In this document: in pieces, positions 1 through 5,499 of the stretch
Position numbering within the stretch: the stretch's first letter is position 1
Layout of the letters: every line of letters starts with the position of its first letter
DNA from: Patescibacteria group bacterium
GTDB taxonomy: Bacteria > Patescibacteriota > Minisyncoccia > Moranbacterales > JAKLHP01
Assembly (NCBI GenBank): GCA_022710085.1
Contig: JAKLHP010000002.1
Location: 1-23,940 of the forward strand
Length of the DNA stretch: 23,940 bases
Direction of reading: 5' to 3'
Position numbers and translations under genes: made by a program
The notes under the pieces: generated by a model
Told to the model about the DNA's origin: nothing
Seen by the model: only the letters and a program-made list of their open reading frames with translations
The model's database searches: none

Positions 1-608
1 TTTGCGCCACAAATGGATTTATAAAAATTATCGTCAAAAGATTTTATGTCCACATTGATTGCATCAAGAAACGGAACTACCAGATCTAAGGTCTTGTCCG
101 ACATAAATCCGTTGGATACCCAGATATTTTTAAGTCCTTTCTTCCTGGCCAACTTCATTATGTCCAAACAATATTCCACAAAAATTGTCGGTTCGTTATA
201 TGTGTAGGCGATACTTTCGCATCCACTTTCAAGCGCTCCGTTCACAATTTCTTTCGGCGTAAGATCATATCCCCAATTTATTTTTTCATATTCGCTTGTT
301 GCTCCTTTTAAATCGTAAATTTGGGAAATATCGTAATTTTGGCAGTTAGCACAACGAAAATTACAGCCGACGGTTCCAAGGGAATATGTTTCCGTTCCCG
401 GTAAAAAATGAAAGAATGGCTTTTTTTCAATCGGATCAATATTAACTGCCGCTGTCTTACCATAAGCCAGAAGATATAATTTTCCCCCGATATTTTTCCG
501 AATGCCGCAAATCCCTGTTCTGCCTTTTTTGATTTTGCAAAAATGGCTGCAAGTCTGGCATTCCAAGGTATGGACATCGATTTTTTGATAGTTAACACAC
601 TCTTTCAT
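1..608 (-). CDS. AmmeMemoRadiSam-type radical SAM enzyme (AmrS-like), 3' part outside window
   Basis: Radical SAM protein, read from ATG at 608 to the window edge (about 202 residues; the C-terminal part is missing). The SAM/[4Fe-4S] motif CNFRCANC (C82, C86, C89) sits in the context LGTVGCNFRCANCQNYDISQ, typical of the pyruvate-formate-lyase-activase-like enzymes of the AmmeMemoRadiSam system. Before it is a cysteine-rich segment (C4, C17, C20, C24, C34) that could bind a metal. Further on, ESIAYTYNEPTIFVEY and the strand INVDIKSF fit the TIM-barrel core. In the known system this enzyme occurs with an AMMECR1/MEMO1-like protein; no such partner is visible here and it may lie beyond position 1. 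The substrate is unknown. The gene has its own promoter at 618-646 and is preceded by the terminator of the ATP-grasp gene. Family call is firm; function is not. Confidence 0.9.
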   Translation of the reverse strand, partial: MKECVNYQKIDVHTLECQTCSHFCKIKKGRTGICGIRKNIGGKLYLLAYGKTAAVNIDPIEKKPFFHFLPGTETYSLGTVGCNFRCANCQNYDISQIYDLKGATSEYEKINWGYDLTPKEIVNGALESGCESIAYTYNEPTIFVEYCLDIMKLARKKGLKNIWVSNGFMSDKTLDLVVPFLDAINVDIKSFDDNFYKSICGA

Positions 609-617
609 AGCGATTTT

Positions 618-646
618 ATTATAATACTACTACAATCCAATTTGAA
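618..646 (-). promoter_or_regulatory. Promoter of the radical SAM gene, probably leaderless
   Basis: On the minus strand TTCAAA (641-646) and a perfect TATAAT (618-623) are separated by 17 nt. Only 9 nt separate the -10 box from ATG at 608, so transcription should begin at or within a couple of bases of the start codon. There is no Shine-Dalgarno sequence. Confidence 0.6.
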
Positions 647-660
647 TAAAAATTTTACCA

Positions 661-690
661 AAAAAGCATCCTTTAGGATGCTTTAAAAAA
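661..690 (-). terminator. Intrinsic terminator of the ATP-grasp gene
   Basis: Perfect 9-bp stem AAAGCATCC/GGATGCTTT (664-672 with 677-685) and a 4-nt loop. On the minus strand the stem runs into a T tract. It lies about 55 nt after the ATP-grasp stop and before the next promoter. The other strand also has a short T run, so it may act weakly both ways. Confidence 0.8.
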
Positions 691-743
691 TTGTCCTGTG
701 TCTTACGCTTACGGAAATTTTATTCAATAGTCCAGCTGACATA

Positions 744-1691
744 TCAAGCAAGCTTGACCATAAACCTTACGATATCTTCCACCACATTTCGTGTCTGGCC
801 GTGCGTAGGATTGTAATGGATATATAAATCAGGTTTTCCGTTTATCTCAATAATATTAAAAGACTGTTTGGATGGATTTTTAGATACATCTTCGCACATG
901 ATATCGATTCCGACGAGATGCTTTCCGACAACCTTGGAAGCTGCGACACAAATTTTTTCAATTTTTTTGTGAACAGAGCTGGTCACATCTTTCGTTTCTC
1001 CACCTTCCGCTAAACAGGAGATTCTTTTAAAATATGCGATTTCATTCTTTGGCATAACGCTCTCCAGTGTGACATTCTGCTCTTTTAAAATTTGCTCGAG
1101 TTTCTCATCGAATTTCGTCTTTTGCTCTGTCGTTCGCTGTCTTTTTTCAATAATTTTTCTTATAGTAGACATCCCGTCTCCCTTGGCATATGGCGGAATC
1201 ATCTCTAGCGCACCGATCACTTTTTCACCTAGCACCAAAATTCGATATTCCTTTCCAAACACCATTTCCTGCGCAATCATACTTTGATAATGCGGCAGTT
1301 CATTTTCAAGCACTTTCATTGCATCTTTAAAATTTCCGATAAACGGAAAGATTCCTTTACTGTTGGATCCTTGAGCATCTTTCAAGATGATCGGGTAAGT
1401 GAATTTGCTTAGCTTCTTTTTGGCTTCTTTCTTATCAAATCTTTTTTTGTAAAAACATTCAGTTTCCGGGGATGGCAAACCGTGAGCACGAAGAAGCTTG
1501 TGAGTAATTTCCTTGCACCTTGTTAATTCCCCGCTGACAAAAGACTGGCGAGTAATGGAAATCTTATGCTCGAGCAAGATGCGCTTACCTAATACATTGA
1601 TATAGAAACATCCCCGCTCAGGAATGAATTCTTCAAAGGTACCGCCCATGCTTAAAATAGCGTTTTTAATGATAAGAGGATTTTTTCCCAT
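744..1691 (-). CDS. Stand-alone ATP-grasp ligase, cyanophycin synthetase/GshF-like
   Basis: A 315-residue protein made almost entirely of an ATP-grasp fold. Visible parts are the nucleotide-binding strand FTYPIILKDAQGSNSKGIF, MIAQEMVFGKEYRILVLG, GDGMSTIRKIIEKRQRTT (like the turn in cyanophycin synthetase), and a C-terminal metal-binding strand VGIDIM...FNIIEINGKPDL carrying the D, E and N that bind Mg-ATP. It ends with a helix resembling the last part of CphA/GshF ATP-grasp domains. It lacks the Mur-ligase half of cyanophycin synthetase and the GshA half of GshF, so it should catalyse carboxylate-amine ligation on an unknown substrate, perhaps a peptide or amino acid. It has no Shine-Dalgarno sequence. 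It is a single-gene unit closed by the terminator at 661-690. Family call is good, substrate unknown. Confidence 0.85.
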   Translation of the reverse strand: MGKNPLIIKNAILSMGGTFEEFIPERGCFYINVLGKRILLEHKISITRQSFVSGELTRCKEITHKLLRAHGLPSPETECFYKKRFDKKEAKKKLSKFTYPIILKDAQGSNSKGIFPFIGNFKDAMKVLENELPHYQSMIAQEMVFGKEYRILVLGEKVIGALEMIPPYAKGDGMSTIRKIIEKRQRTTEQKTKFDEKLEQILKEQNVTLESVMPKNEIAYFKRISCLAEGGETKDVTSSVHKKIEKICVAASKVVGKHLVGIDIMCEDVSKNPSKQSFNIIEINGKPDLYIHYNPTHGQTRNVVEDIVRFMVKLA

Positions 1692-1810
1692 AGATTTAGT
1701 TGCTCAAATAAAAATGCCTCTTATTCCTCAAAACTGCCCAAGAGTAGCAAGAGATAATTAGTGACCTTAATAAAAGATTCTTTTAATTTTAAACGATTTG
1801 GTGAAGATTG

Positions 1811-1826
1811 TGTGAAGTACATCACA
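1811..1826. promoter_or_regulatory. CRP/FNR-like palindrome TGTGA-N6-TCACA
   Basis: TGTGA (1811-1815), six bases, TCACA (1822-1826). This is exactly the half-site pattern and spacing of CRP-type operators, and the centre (AGTACA) is also nearly symmetric. It is about 120 nt upstream of the ATP-grasp start and 230 nt upstream of the SET gene. A single occurrence in AT-rich DNA can be chance; no CRP-family regulator is in the window. Confidence 0.3.
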
Positions 1827-2042
1827 TATTATCATCAAATGCTAAGCATACAATATTTTCTTAAAAAAGTCAAAGTTTCAAGCAAAAACAAGGCGGATAA
1901 AGCCCTGTTTCATTAGCTCCATGAGCCAAAAGAAGTCAGAGTCATTTTTCAAGATTATGATTCGCGATAATACATACAAATTCCTGTTGCAACCTATAAG
2001 TTGGACAAATCCAGCTATTTACTGAATAATAGATTTGGTTAA

Positions 2043-2048
2043 TATAAT
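2043..2048 (+). promoter_or_regulatory. -10 box of the SET-domain gene
   Basis: A perfect TATAAT ends 5 nt before the ATG at 2054. The -35 is poor (TTTACT at 2018-2023 with a long 19-nt spacer). The position implies either a leaderless mRNA from 2054 or a short leader to the ATG at 2075. Confidence 0.45.
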
Positions 2049-2053
2049 CTTAA

Positions 2054-2491
2054 ATGATAAAAATAAGAAAGAAAATGAATACACATCAAAAGAAATATAA
2101 GCACAATTCCCCGTTCTCCTTGTCAGTCAAACGTTCCAAGAGCGGATTAGGGGTTTTTGCCAATGAGCCTATCAGAAAAAAGAAGTTCATCCTTGAATAT
2201 TCTGGTGAACTTATCCCCAACCAAGAAGCTGACCGACGCGGCGGACGCTATCTGTTTAAAATTAATTCCCGCTGGACAGTAGATGGGAGAAATCGCGATA
2301 ATCTAAGCCGCTACATAAATCATTCCTGCAAACCTAATTGCGAGGTGGAAACGCGAGGAAAAAAAATTATTATTAGTTCAATTAAAAATATTTGCACCGG
2401 AGAAGAGTTAGTTTACGATTATGGAAAAGAATATTTTGATGAATACATAAAATTAAGTGGTTGTCGCTGCAAGCGATGCCTGAATCATTAA
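2054..2491 (+). CDS. Small SET-domain protein (lysine methyltransferase-like)
   Basis: A 145-residue protein that is essentially one SET domain. It shows GLGVFA (SAM-binding start), SRYINHSCKPNCEV (the NHSCxPN pseudoknot motif), GEELVYDYG (ELxYDYG) and a post-SET-like zinc motif GCRCKRC at the C-terminus. In eukaryotes such proteins methylate protein lysines; in bacteria the targets are mostly unknown, and here a basic DNA- or ribosome-associated protein such as HU would be a guess. Residues 1-8 (MIKIRKKM) are outside the domain. Because the -10 box is only 5 nt before ATG 2054, the second ATG at 2075 may be the real start. The gene is monocistronic, followed by the terminator at 2504-2533. 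All catalytic motifs appear intact. Confidence 0.92.
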   Translation: MIKIRKKMNTHQKKYKHNSPFSLSVKRSKSGLGVFANEPIRKKKFILEYSGELIPNQEADRRGGRYLFKINSRWTVDGRNRDNLSRYINHSCKPNCEVETRGKKIIISSIKNICTGEELVYDYGKEYFDEYIKLSGCRCKRCLNH

Positions 2492-2503
2492 AATCAAATA
2501 AAG

Positions 2504-2533
2504 AAAAAACACCTGTAATAGTGTTTTTTATTT
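2504..2533 (+). terminator. Intrinsic terminator of the SET gene
   Basis: Stem AAAAAACAC/GTGTTTTTT (2504-2512 with 2521-2529), loop of 8 nt, extended by CAAAT/ATTTG at the base. The T run is in the descending arm. It begins 13 nt after the stop codon. Confidence 0.75.
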
Positions 2534-2604
2534 GACTCCGCGATCCTGAGCGAGTTCGAGCTTAGTTATGGTCCTGTCAGGATGTGAATTAGATAATGTT
2601 AGAA
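2533..2604. repeat. Dispersed 72-nt repeat, copy 1 (module left flank)
   Basis: Aligns without gaps to 5000-5071 at 59 of 72 positions (82%). Read on the minus strand it begins TTCTAACATT and ends CGCGGAGTCA. It contains an inverted repeat ATCCTGA...TCAGGAT whose outer pair changes from A-T here to G-C in copy 2. It lies directly downstream (minus sense) of the terminator of the 154-residue gene. Confidence 0.8.
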
Positions 2605-2608
2605 TCTT

Positions 2609-2650
2609 TATAAAAAATCAGAGCCGTGAGCGATTTGCTGCACGGCTCTA
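2609..2650 (-). terminator. Intrinsic terminator of the 154-residue gene
   Basis: Perfect stem AGAGCCGTG/CACGGCTCT (2620-2628 with 2641-2649), loop of 12 nt, then GATTTTTT on the minus strand. It begins about 27 nt after the stop codon of the gene at 2677. Confidence 0.85.
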
Positions 2651-2676
2651 TAAAGGTGATAAGTTTGGAACGTGTT

Positions 2677-3141
2677 TCATTCGTCCGTAGTGATTGCCAG
2701 ATAGACCATCCTCCCGAGCTTTTCATTTTCCGGAATTCCCTCGATGTCTTCCGGGTTTATGATTTCAAACATGTGCTCGGAATCCCGCTCATATTGTTTG
2801 ATATGGAAAGTAAACAAATAGCCATCCTTCTTGAGCGTTACCCGCTCAGCAAGATCCCCTTCGAACTCGGTTTGACTGCTGAATCCATAGGAAACCTTCG
2901 GAAGCAGTTTCTCCTCCCTCACTTTGGACACAAACTTCCACCAGAGATCCTCTTCCTTTTCCCAGATAGCAGAGGAATCGATCCTGATGTACCCAGGTTG
3001 TCCTACATTATCAGTTGGAAACTGGGCTTGCTGCATGAAGCTGTCTAAAACAGCCTGGGCAAAGTATTCCGTACCCATACTCATGCCAACCGCAACAATA
3101 AAGAATATAGAGTTGTCTCTGCAAACTGTTTCTTTTTCCAT
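2677..3141 (-). CDS. Hypothetical 154-residue protein, cargo of repeat-flanked module 1
   Basis: I do not recognise the family. It is a soluble acidic protein: an N-terminal hydrophobic stretch (FFIVAVGMSMGTEYFAQAVL), then mixed alpha/beta with WEKEEDLWWKFVSKVREEK, and a C-terminal half rich in E and D (FEIINPEDIEGIPENEKLG). There is no clear signal peptide or catalytic motif. The start is secured by a textbook AAGGAGG (3148-3154) 6 nt before ATG, which most genes here lack. It has its own promoter (3208-3236), a leader of about 60 nt, and a strong terminator (2609-2650). It is flanked by the same repeat pair as the 76-residue gene at 5144, so it looks like interchangeable cargo. The reading frame is long, intact and well signalled, so I consider it a real gene. 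Confidence 0.75.
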   Translation of the reverse strand: MEKETVCRDNSIFFIVAVGMSMGTEYFAQAVLDSFMQQAQFPTDNVGQPGYIRIDSSAIWEKEEDLWWKFVSKVREEKLLPKVSYGFSSQTEFEGDLAERVTLKKDGYLFTFHIKQYERDSEHMFEIINPEDIEGIPENEKLGRMVYLAITTDE

Positions 3142-3147
3142 TTCCTT

Positions 3148-3154
3148 CCTCCTT
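3148..3154 (-). promoter_or_regulatory. Strong Shine-Dalgarno of the 154-residue gene
   Basis: AAGGAGG on the minus strand, 6 nt before ATG at 3141. The surrounding leader (ATCAAGCATCCATAAGGAGG) resembles that of the 76-residue gene (ATCAATGCCATAGGAGG). Confidence 0.85.
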
Positions 3155-3207
3155 ATGGATGCTTGATTTGTCTATTTGTTAAAACTGCTATTCTTAACTG
3201 AAACGAT

Positions 3208-3236
3208 AGTCTAATATAAAAAATATTTTATGTAAA
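3208..3236 (-). promoter_or_regulatory. Promoter of the 154-residue gene
   Basis: TTTACA (3231-3236), 17-nt spacer, TAGACT (3208-3213) on the minus strand. The predicted start near 3201 gives a leader of about 60 nt. Confidence 0.5.
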
Positions 3237-3240
3237 GAGA

Positions 3241-3310
3241 AGGTTTAAACTCAAGACCGAGGCAACAAAAAATAAGGTACGTTTAATCCTTATTTATGCT
3301 GCTCGGCAAG
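3241..3310. repeat. Dispersed ~70-nt repeat, copy 1 (module right flank)
   Basis: Matches 5500-5569 at roughly 74% without gaps. The shared core is AGGTTYRAACTC, then CAACAAAAAATAAGG or TAACAAAAAATAAGG, a hairpin AAATAAGG/CCTTATTT and GCTGCTC. In copy 2 the GCTGCTC end runs into tRNA-Asn; here the tRNA is absent. Confidence 0.7.
3265..3296 (-). terminator. Hairpin terminator after the Nudix operon
   Basis: Stem AAATAAGG/CCTTATTT (3270-3277 with 3288-3295) within the right-flank repeat, followed by a T run on the minus strand. It is the first terminator-like structure after the Nudix stop at 3404. Confidence 0.6.
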
Positions 3311-3400
3311 TGGCATAAATATGGAACTAAAAACCTTGCTGATTCCTATCCAAATATTGAATATTGTTTGAAACAGATAGAAGAATTATTGCAAGAATAG
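3296..3400 (+). pseudogene. Short plus-strand ORF, possible 3' remnant of a broken gene
   Basis: A 34-codon frame (MLLGKWHKYGTKNLADSYPN..., ending IEYCLKQIEELLQE) whose composition looks like the C-terminal helix of a real protein. Its 5' end merges with the right-flank repeat and hairpin, and there is no ribosome-binding site. It may be the tail of a gene truncated when the repeat arrived, or chance. It converges on the Nudix stop 4 nt away. Confidence 0.3.
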
Positions 3401-3403
3401 AAG

Positions 3404-3940
3404 TTAGCTAGTTTCAATTTTCTTAATGACATCCGGCCAGTAATCTCCGTGAGGTACGTATTTATCTGGATATAGCTTAAGTTCTTCTTTAATCTTATTA
3501 ATAGGAACGAACTTAATCTCAGCAACCTCAGTTTTTTGTAAAGAAAGACCATTGATTTCACCATCAAATTTTAGGAAATAAACATAACAGAACTCATTAT
3601 TATTTATTTCCTTATAAATCGCACTGACTTTTCTAATTTCAGAAAACTCTAATTCCTCCGGTTTTACAGATAAACCAATCTCTTCTTCCATTTCCCTAAG
3701 AGCTGAAATTGCTGGCTCCTCGCCCGCGCTAACATGACCAGCTGCAGAAATATCCCACATGTCTGGATATAATTCCTTGTTTTTAGTTCTTAATTGAAGA
3801 AGAATTTCTTTATTGGAATTATAAATCCATATATGTGCAGCCCTGTGCCAAAGTCCATTTCTATGCGCCTCACTCTTCATTTTACTCACTCCCAGAGATT
3901 TGTTGTTTTCATCGTAAATATCTATAAGTTCATCAGCCAT
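3404..3940 (-). CDS. Nudix hydrolase (Idi/YfcD-like)
   Basis: A 178-residue Nudix hydrolase. The full Nudix box Gx5Ex7REUxEExGU is present at residues 68-90 (GHVSAGEEPAISALREMEEE followed by IGL), providing the Mg-binding glutamates that cut a nucleoside diphosphate linked to another group. The N-terminal block (DELIDIYDENNKSLGVSK, then HRNGLWHRAAHIWI) is typical of the isopentenyl-diphosphate-isomerase-like Nudix branch (YfcD type). There is no sign that it makes isoprenoids. It is the last gene of an operon with two nucleoside deoxyribosyltransferase-like genes, 16 nt after the upstream stop, which suggests removal or recycling of nucleotides. It has no Shine-Dalgarno sequence. Substrate unknown. 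Confidence 0.92.
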   Translation of the reverse strand: MADELIDIYDENNKSLGVSKMKSEAHRNGLWHRAAHIWIYNSNKEILLQLRTKNKELYPDMWDISAAGHVSAGEEPAISALREMEEEIGLSVKPEELEFSEIRKVSAIYKEINNNEFCYVYFLKFDGEINGLSLQKTEVAEIKFVPINKIKEELKLYPDKYVPHGDYWPDVIKKIETS

Positions 3941-3956
3941 AATATTTTAATTTGAG

Positions 3957-4352
3957 TTATTTGTATAAATTTATCCAACCTAGTTTTTTCCACAATATTA
4001 TTTCTTCATAAGATTGAACCTCCTTACTAGGCATTTGTAAAAGTATAATTTCAAGATTTTTGTTATATAAAAGATTCTGAGCTACTCCAAAGCACATCTC
4101 GGCAAAGGATTCTGCCCCAAGATAACCACTGATGTCATTTTTATCCTCATTCATTACAAAAAGAGTGTCGGCTTTGGTTATGTTTTTAAAAAAGTCCGTG
4201 TGCACCTTAGGATAATCTTCCAAAAAGCTTTCCTTGGGAATTGGAGATGGATAATCTATCACTTCACATCCTAAATCCTTCCAATGCTTTTTCCAGTACT
4301 GAACTTTCTCTTGCAATGATGCGCTTCCAGCAATAACTACTTTTTTATTCAT
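3957..4352 (-). CDS. Nucleoside 2-deoxyribosyltransferase-like protein (131 aa)
   Basis: A small Rossmann-like protein. It begins KKVVIAGSASL (nucleotide-loop-like strand) and has ADTLFVMNEDKNDISGYLGA followed by ESFAEMCFGVAQN. These resemble the active-site region of nucleoside 2-deoxyribosyltransferase-fold proteins, where a Glu in such an E-x-x-x-A helix is the nucleophile (here E of FAEMCFG is the candidate). It sits between a second protein of the same broad fold and a Nudix hydrolase in one minus-strand operon, which fits base exchange or hydrolysis of modified nucleotides. Catalysis is inferred; many members of this superfamily in CPR genomes are uncharacterised. The start ATG at 4352 follows the previous gene by 39 nt without a Shine-Dalgarno sequence. 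Confidence 0.7.
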   Translation of the reverse strand: MNKKVVIAGSASLQEKVQYWKKHWKDLGCEVIDYPSPIPKESFLEDYPKVHTDFFKNITKADTLFVMNEDKNDISGYLGAESFAEMCFGVAQNLLYNKNLEIILLQMPSKEVQSYEEIILWKKLGWINLYK

Positions 4353-4391
4353 ATTTTAGATTATTTATTTAAACAATAACTATATTCAACA

Positions 4392-4805
4392 TTATATCGT
4401 AGCTAAAAATTCATCCGTATTTTTATATCTTTCTTTGAATACAAGATAAAGAGTTTCAGGTTTTTCTGGCTCTCCAATCAAAATCAATGGTTTTCCAAGG
4501 CCAAAGGCAATTCCAGCCTCCATATGTGCGGAAGTTCCTGCTGGCAATAACATTATGACTTTTTCTGCATTTTTTAATCCTTCCAAATCTTCTTCAAAAA
4601 CTTTTTTAAAATATTCATCATTATAAAAATCCTTCACTGATTCAAATGCTTTCATTTGTTCCTCTGGATGAGCATCAGCATTATTTGGGTCTGCTGGTAA
4701 AGCGCAGAAATTATAGCAAGTCTTGCCTTTTTCTTCGAGTTTTCTTATTAATAATTCGCATTGCTCTTTGTTTCTAAATCTTGAGATGAGTGTATAATCC
4801 ATCAT
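4392..4805 (-). CDS. Nucleoside 2-deoxyribosyltransferase-like protein (137 aa)
   Basis: First gene of the three-gene nucleotide operon. Its C-terminal half carries the pattern LKNAEKVIMLLPAGTSAHME followed by AGIAFGLGKPLILIG, the signature of nucleoside 2-deoxyribosyltransferase-fold proteins (PF05014-like), with the Glu in SAHMEAG as the likely nucleophile. The N-terminus (YTLISRFRNKEQCELLIRKL) gives the first strand and helix. It is clearly not a close copy of the neighbouring 131-residue protein, so the two could form a hetero-oligomer or act on different substrates. A double ATG occurs at the start (4805 and 4802), and no Shine-Dalgarno sequence is present. A weak -10 (TACAAT) lies about 31 nt upstream. 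Confidence 0.75.
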   Translation of the reverse strand: MMDYTLISRFRNKEQCELLIRKLEEKGKTCYNFCALPADPNNADAHPEEQMKAFESVKDFYNDEYFKKVFEEDLEGLKNAEKVIMLLPAGTSAHMEAGIAFGLGKPLILIGEPEKPETLYLVFKERYKNTDEFLATI

Positions 4806-4971
4806 TTCTTAAAAAATTAAAAATTATTGTTTTAATTGTAGCATCTTATCCTTGGATACAAAAACTTGAATCCCACTGGGATACCCAAAATAAAACCTTA
4901 GCCAAAGCATCAATTTTTTTGGCTTATTTTATTTTTTGGAACCGCAATTCTTGGCTGATAAAAAGCAAGAA

Positions 4972-4990
4972 ACCACTCAAAAAGAGTGGC
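4972..4990 (-). terminator. Hairpin terminator-like structure left of repeat copy 2
   Basis: Stem CCACTC/GAGTGG (4973-4978 with 4984-4989) with a 5-A loop. The minus strand continues TTTCTTGC. It separates module 2 from the nucleotide operon and mirrors the terminator left of module 1. Confidence 0.55.
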
Positions 4991-4999
4991 TTATGACAC

Positions 5000-5071
5000 T
5001 GGCTCCGCGGTCCTGAACGAGTTCGAACTTAGTTGTGTTCCTGTCGGGACGCTAAATTGAGAATGTTAGAA
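5000..5071. repeat. Dispersed 72-nt repeat, copy 2 (module left flank)
   Basis: Ungapped partner of 2533-2604 (59 of 72 identical), same orientation. Most differences are transitions. The internal inverted repeat is GTCCCGA...TCAGGAC on the minus strand, with one mismatch. Confidence 0.8.
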
Positions 5072-5080
5072 CTTTTTTAT

Positions 5081-5122
5081 AAAAACAAAGCCCGTAAGGT
5101 TCTCATCCTTAGACAGGCTTTA
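5081..5122 (-). terminator. Intrinsic terminator of the 76-residue gene
   Basis: Outer stem AAAGCCTG/CGGGCTTT (one wobble; 5114-5121 with 5087-5094), inner AAGG/CCTT, then TTTTT on the minus strand. It begins about 22 nt after the stop. The same position as the terminator in module 1, with a different stem sequence. Confidence 0.75.
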
Positions 5123-5143
5123 TAGAAACGATTGTTTCAACTT

Positions 5144-5374
5144 TTACTGATTGCCTTTCGTTTTCTTGTGAATCTTTTCCATTTCCTTGCGGATGTTTTC
5201 TCGGCAGTTTGGGCACGCTTCCCAGGGCTTGAGTCCAATAGCGTCAAGATAGGCATTTACCGAATCGAGACGCGAATCAGTGCCTGGGTCAGTTGCCTTC
5301 CCGCTGCACCCCTTCCGACGAACGAAACATTCGCCTGGCGCTGCCAAATACTCTTCTGAATTATCTTTCTCCAT
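5144..5374 (-). CDS. Hypothetical 76-residue protein with paired cysteines, cargo of module 2
   Basis: I do not recognise the family. A small charged protein, MEKDNSEEYLAAPGECFVRR..., with four cysteines near residues 17, 23, 55 and 58. The last two form CPNC in EACPNCRENIRKEMEKIHKK, so a zinc site is possible. The C-terminus is a basic helix. The start is ATG at 5374, not the upstream TTG, because GGAGG (5382-5386) lies 7 nt before it. It has a near-consensus promoter (5454-5483), a leader of about 73 nt and its own terminator. It occupies the same place between the two flanking repeats as the unrelated 154-residue gene in module 1. A real gene is likely because of the signals; function unknown. 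Confidence 0.7.
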   Translation of the reverse strand: MEKDNSEEYLAAPGECFVRRKGCSGKATDPGTDSRLDSVNAYLDAIGLKPWEACPNCRENIRKEMEKIHKKTKGNQ

Positions 5375-5381
5375 ATGCAAT

Positions 5382-5387
5382 CCTCCT
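5382..5387 (-). promoter_or_regulatory. Strong Shine-Dalgarno that fixes the start of the 76-residue gene
   Basis: AGGAGG on the minus strand, 7 nt before ATG 5374. It favours this ATG over a TTG two codons upstream. Confidence 0.8.
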
Positions 5388-5453
5388 ATGGCATTGATTT
5401 TAATATCCGCAACAAGACCTTTTATCTTGGAATTTCCAAAAGAGCTTTTGACT

Positions 5454-5483
5454 TATATAAGCAAAAAAGAAAAAGAAAGTCAA
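5454..5483 (-). promoter_or_regulatory. Promoter of the 76-residue gene
   Basis: TTGACT (5478-5483), 18-nt T-rich spacer, TATATA (5454-5459) on the minus strand. The start is predicted near 5447, giving a leader of about 73 nt. Confidence 0.6.
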
Positions 5484-5499
5484 CCTGGGTTATATCTAC

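Larger units (their letters stand above)
1692..2053. other. 362-bp intergenic region with little recognisable content
   Basis: AT-rich spacer between two divergent genes. It contains a near-palindrome TGTGAAGTACATCACA (1811-1826, listed separately) and a -10 box for the SET gene. A 34-codon plus-strand frame at 1921-2025 (MSQKKSESFFKIM...) has no ribosome-binding site and no recognised homology; I do not call it a gene. Confidence 0.6.
4806..5143. other. 338-bp gene-free spacer with hairpins and a repeat
   Basis: No credible gene. It holds a 7-bp hairpin AGCCAAA/TTTGGCT (4900-4906 with 4918-4924), a terminator hairpin at 4973-4989, the second 72-nt repeat (5000-5071) and the terminator of the 76-residue gene (5081-5122). 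A 68-codon plus-strand frame starting inside the neighbouring gene has no supporting signal. Confidence 0.6.

Noticed and set aside
308..598. 96-codon minus-strand frame in the radical SAM region
   Set aside because: Shadow frame; the true protein, with CNFRCANC, is in another frame starting at 608 and runs off the window.
2626..3048. 140-codon plus-strand frame opposite the 154-residue gene
   Set aside because: It begins inside a terminator hairpin and has no ribosome-binding site, whereas the minus-strand gene has promoter, Shine-Dalgarno and terminator.
4790..4996. 68-codon plus-strand frame
   Set aside because: Starts inside the deoxyribosyltransferase-like gene, crosses two hairpins, lacks a Shine-Dalgarno sequence and recognisable motifs.
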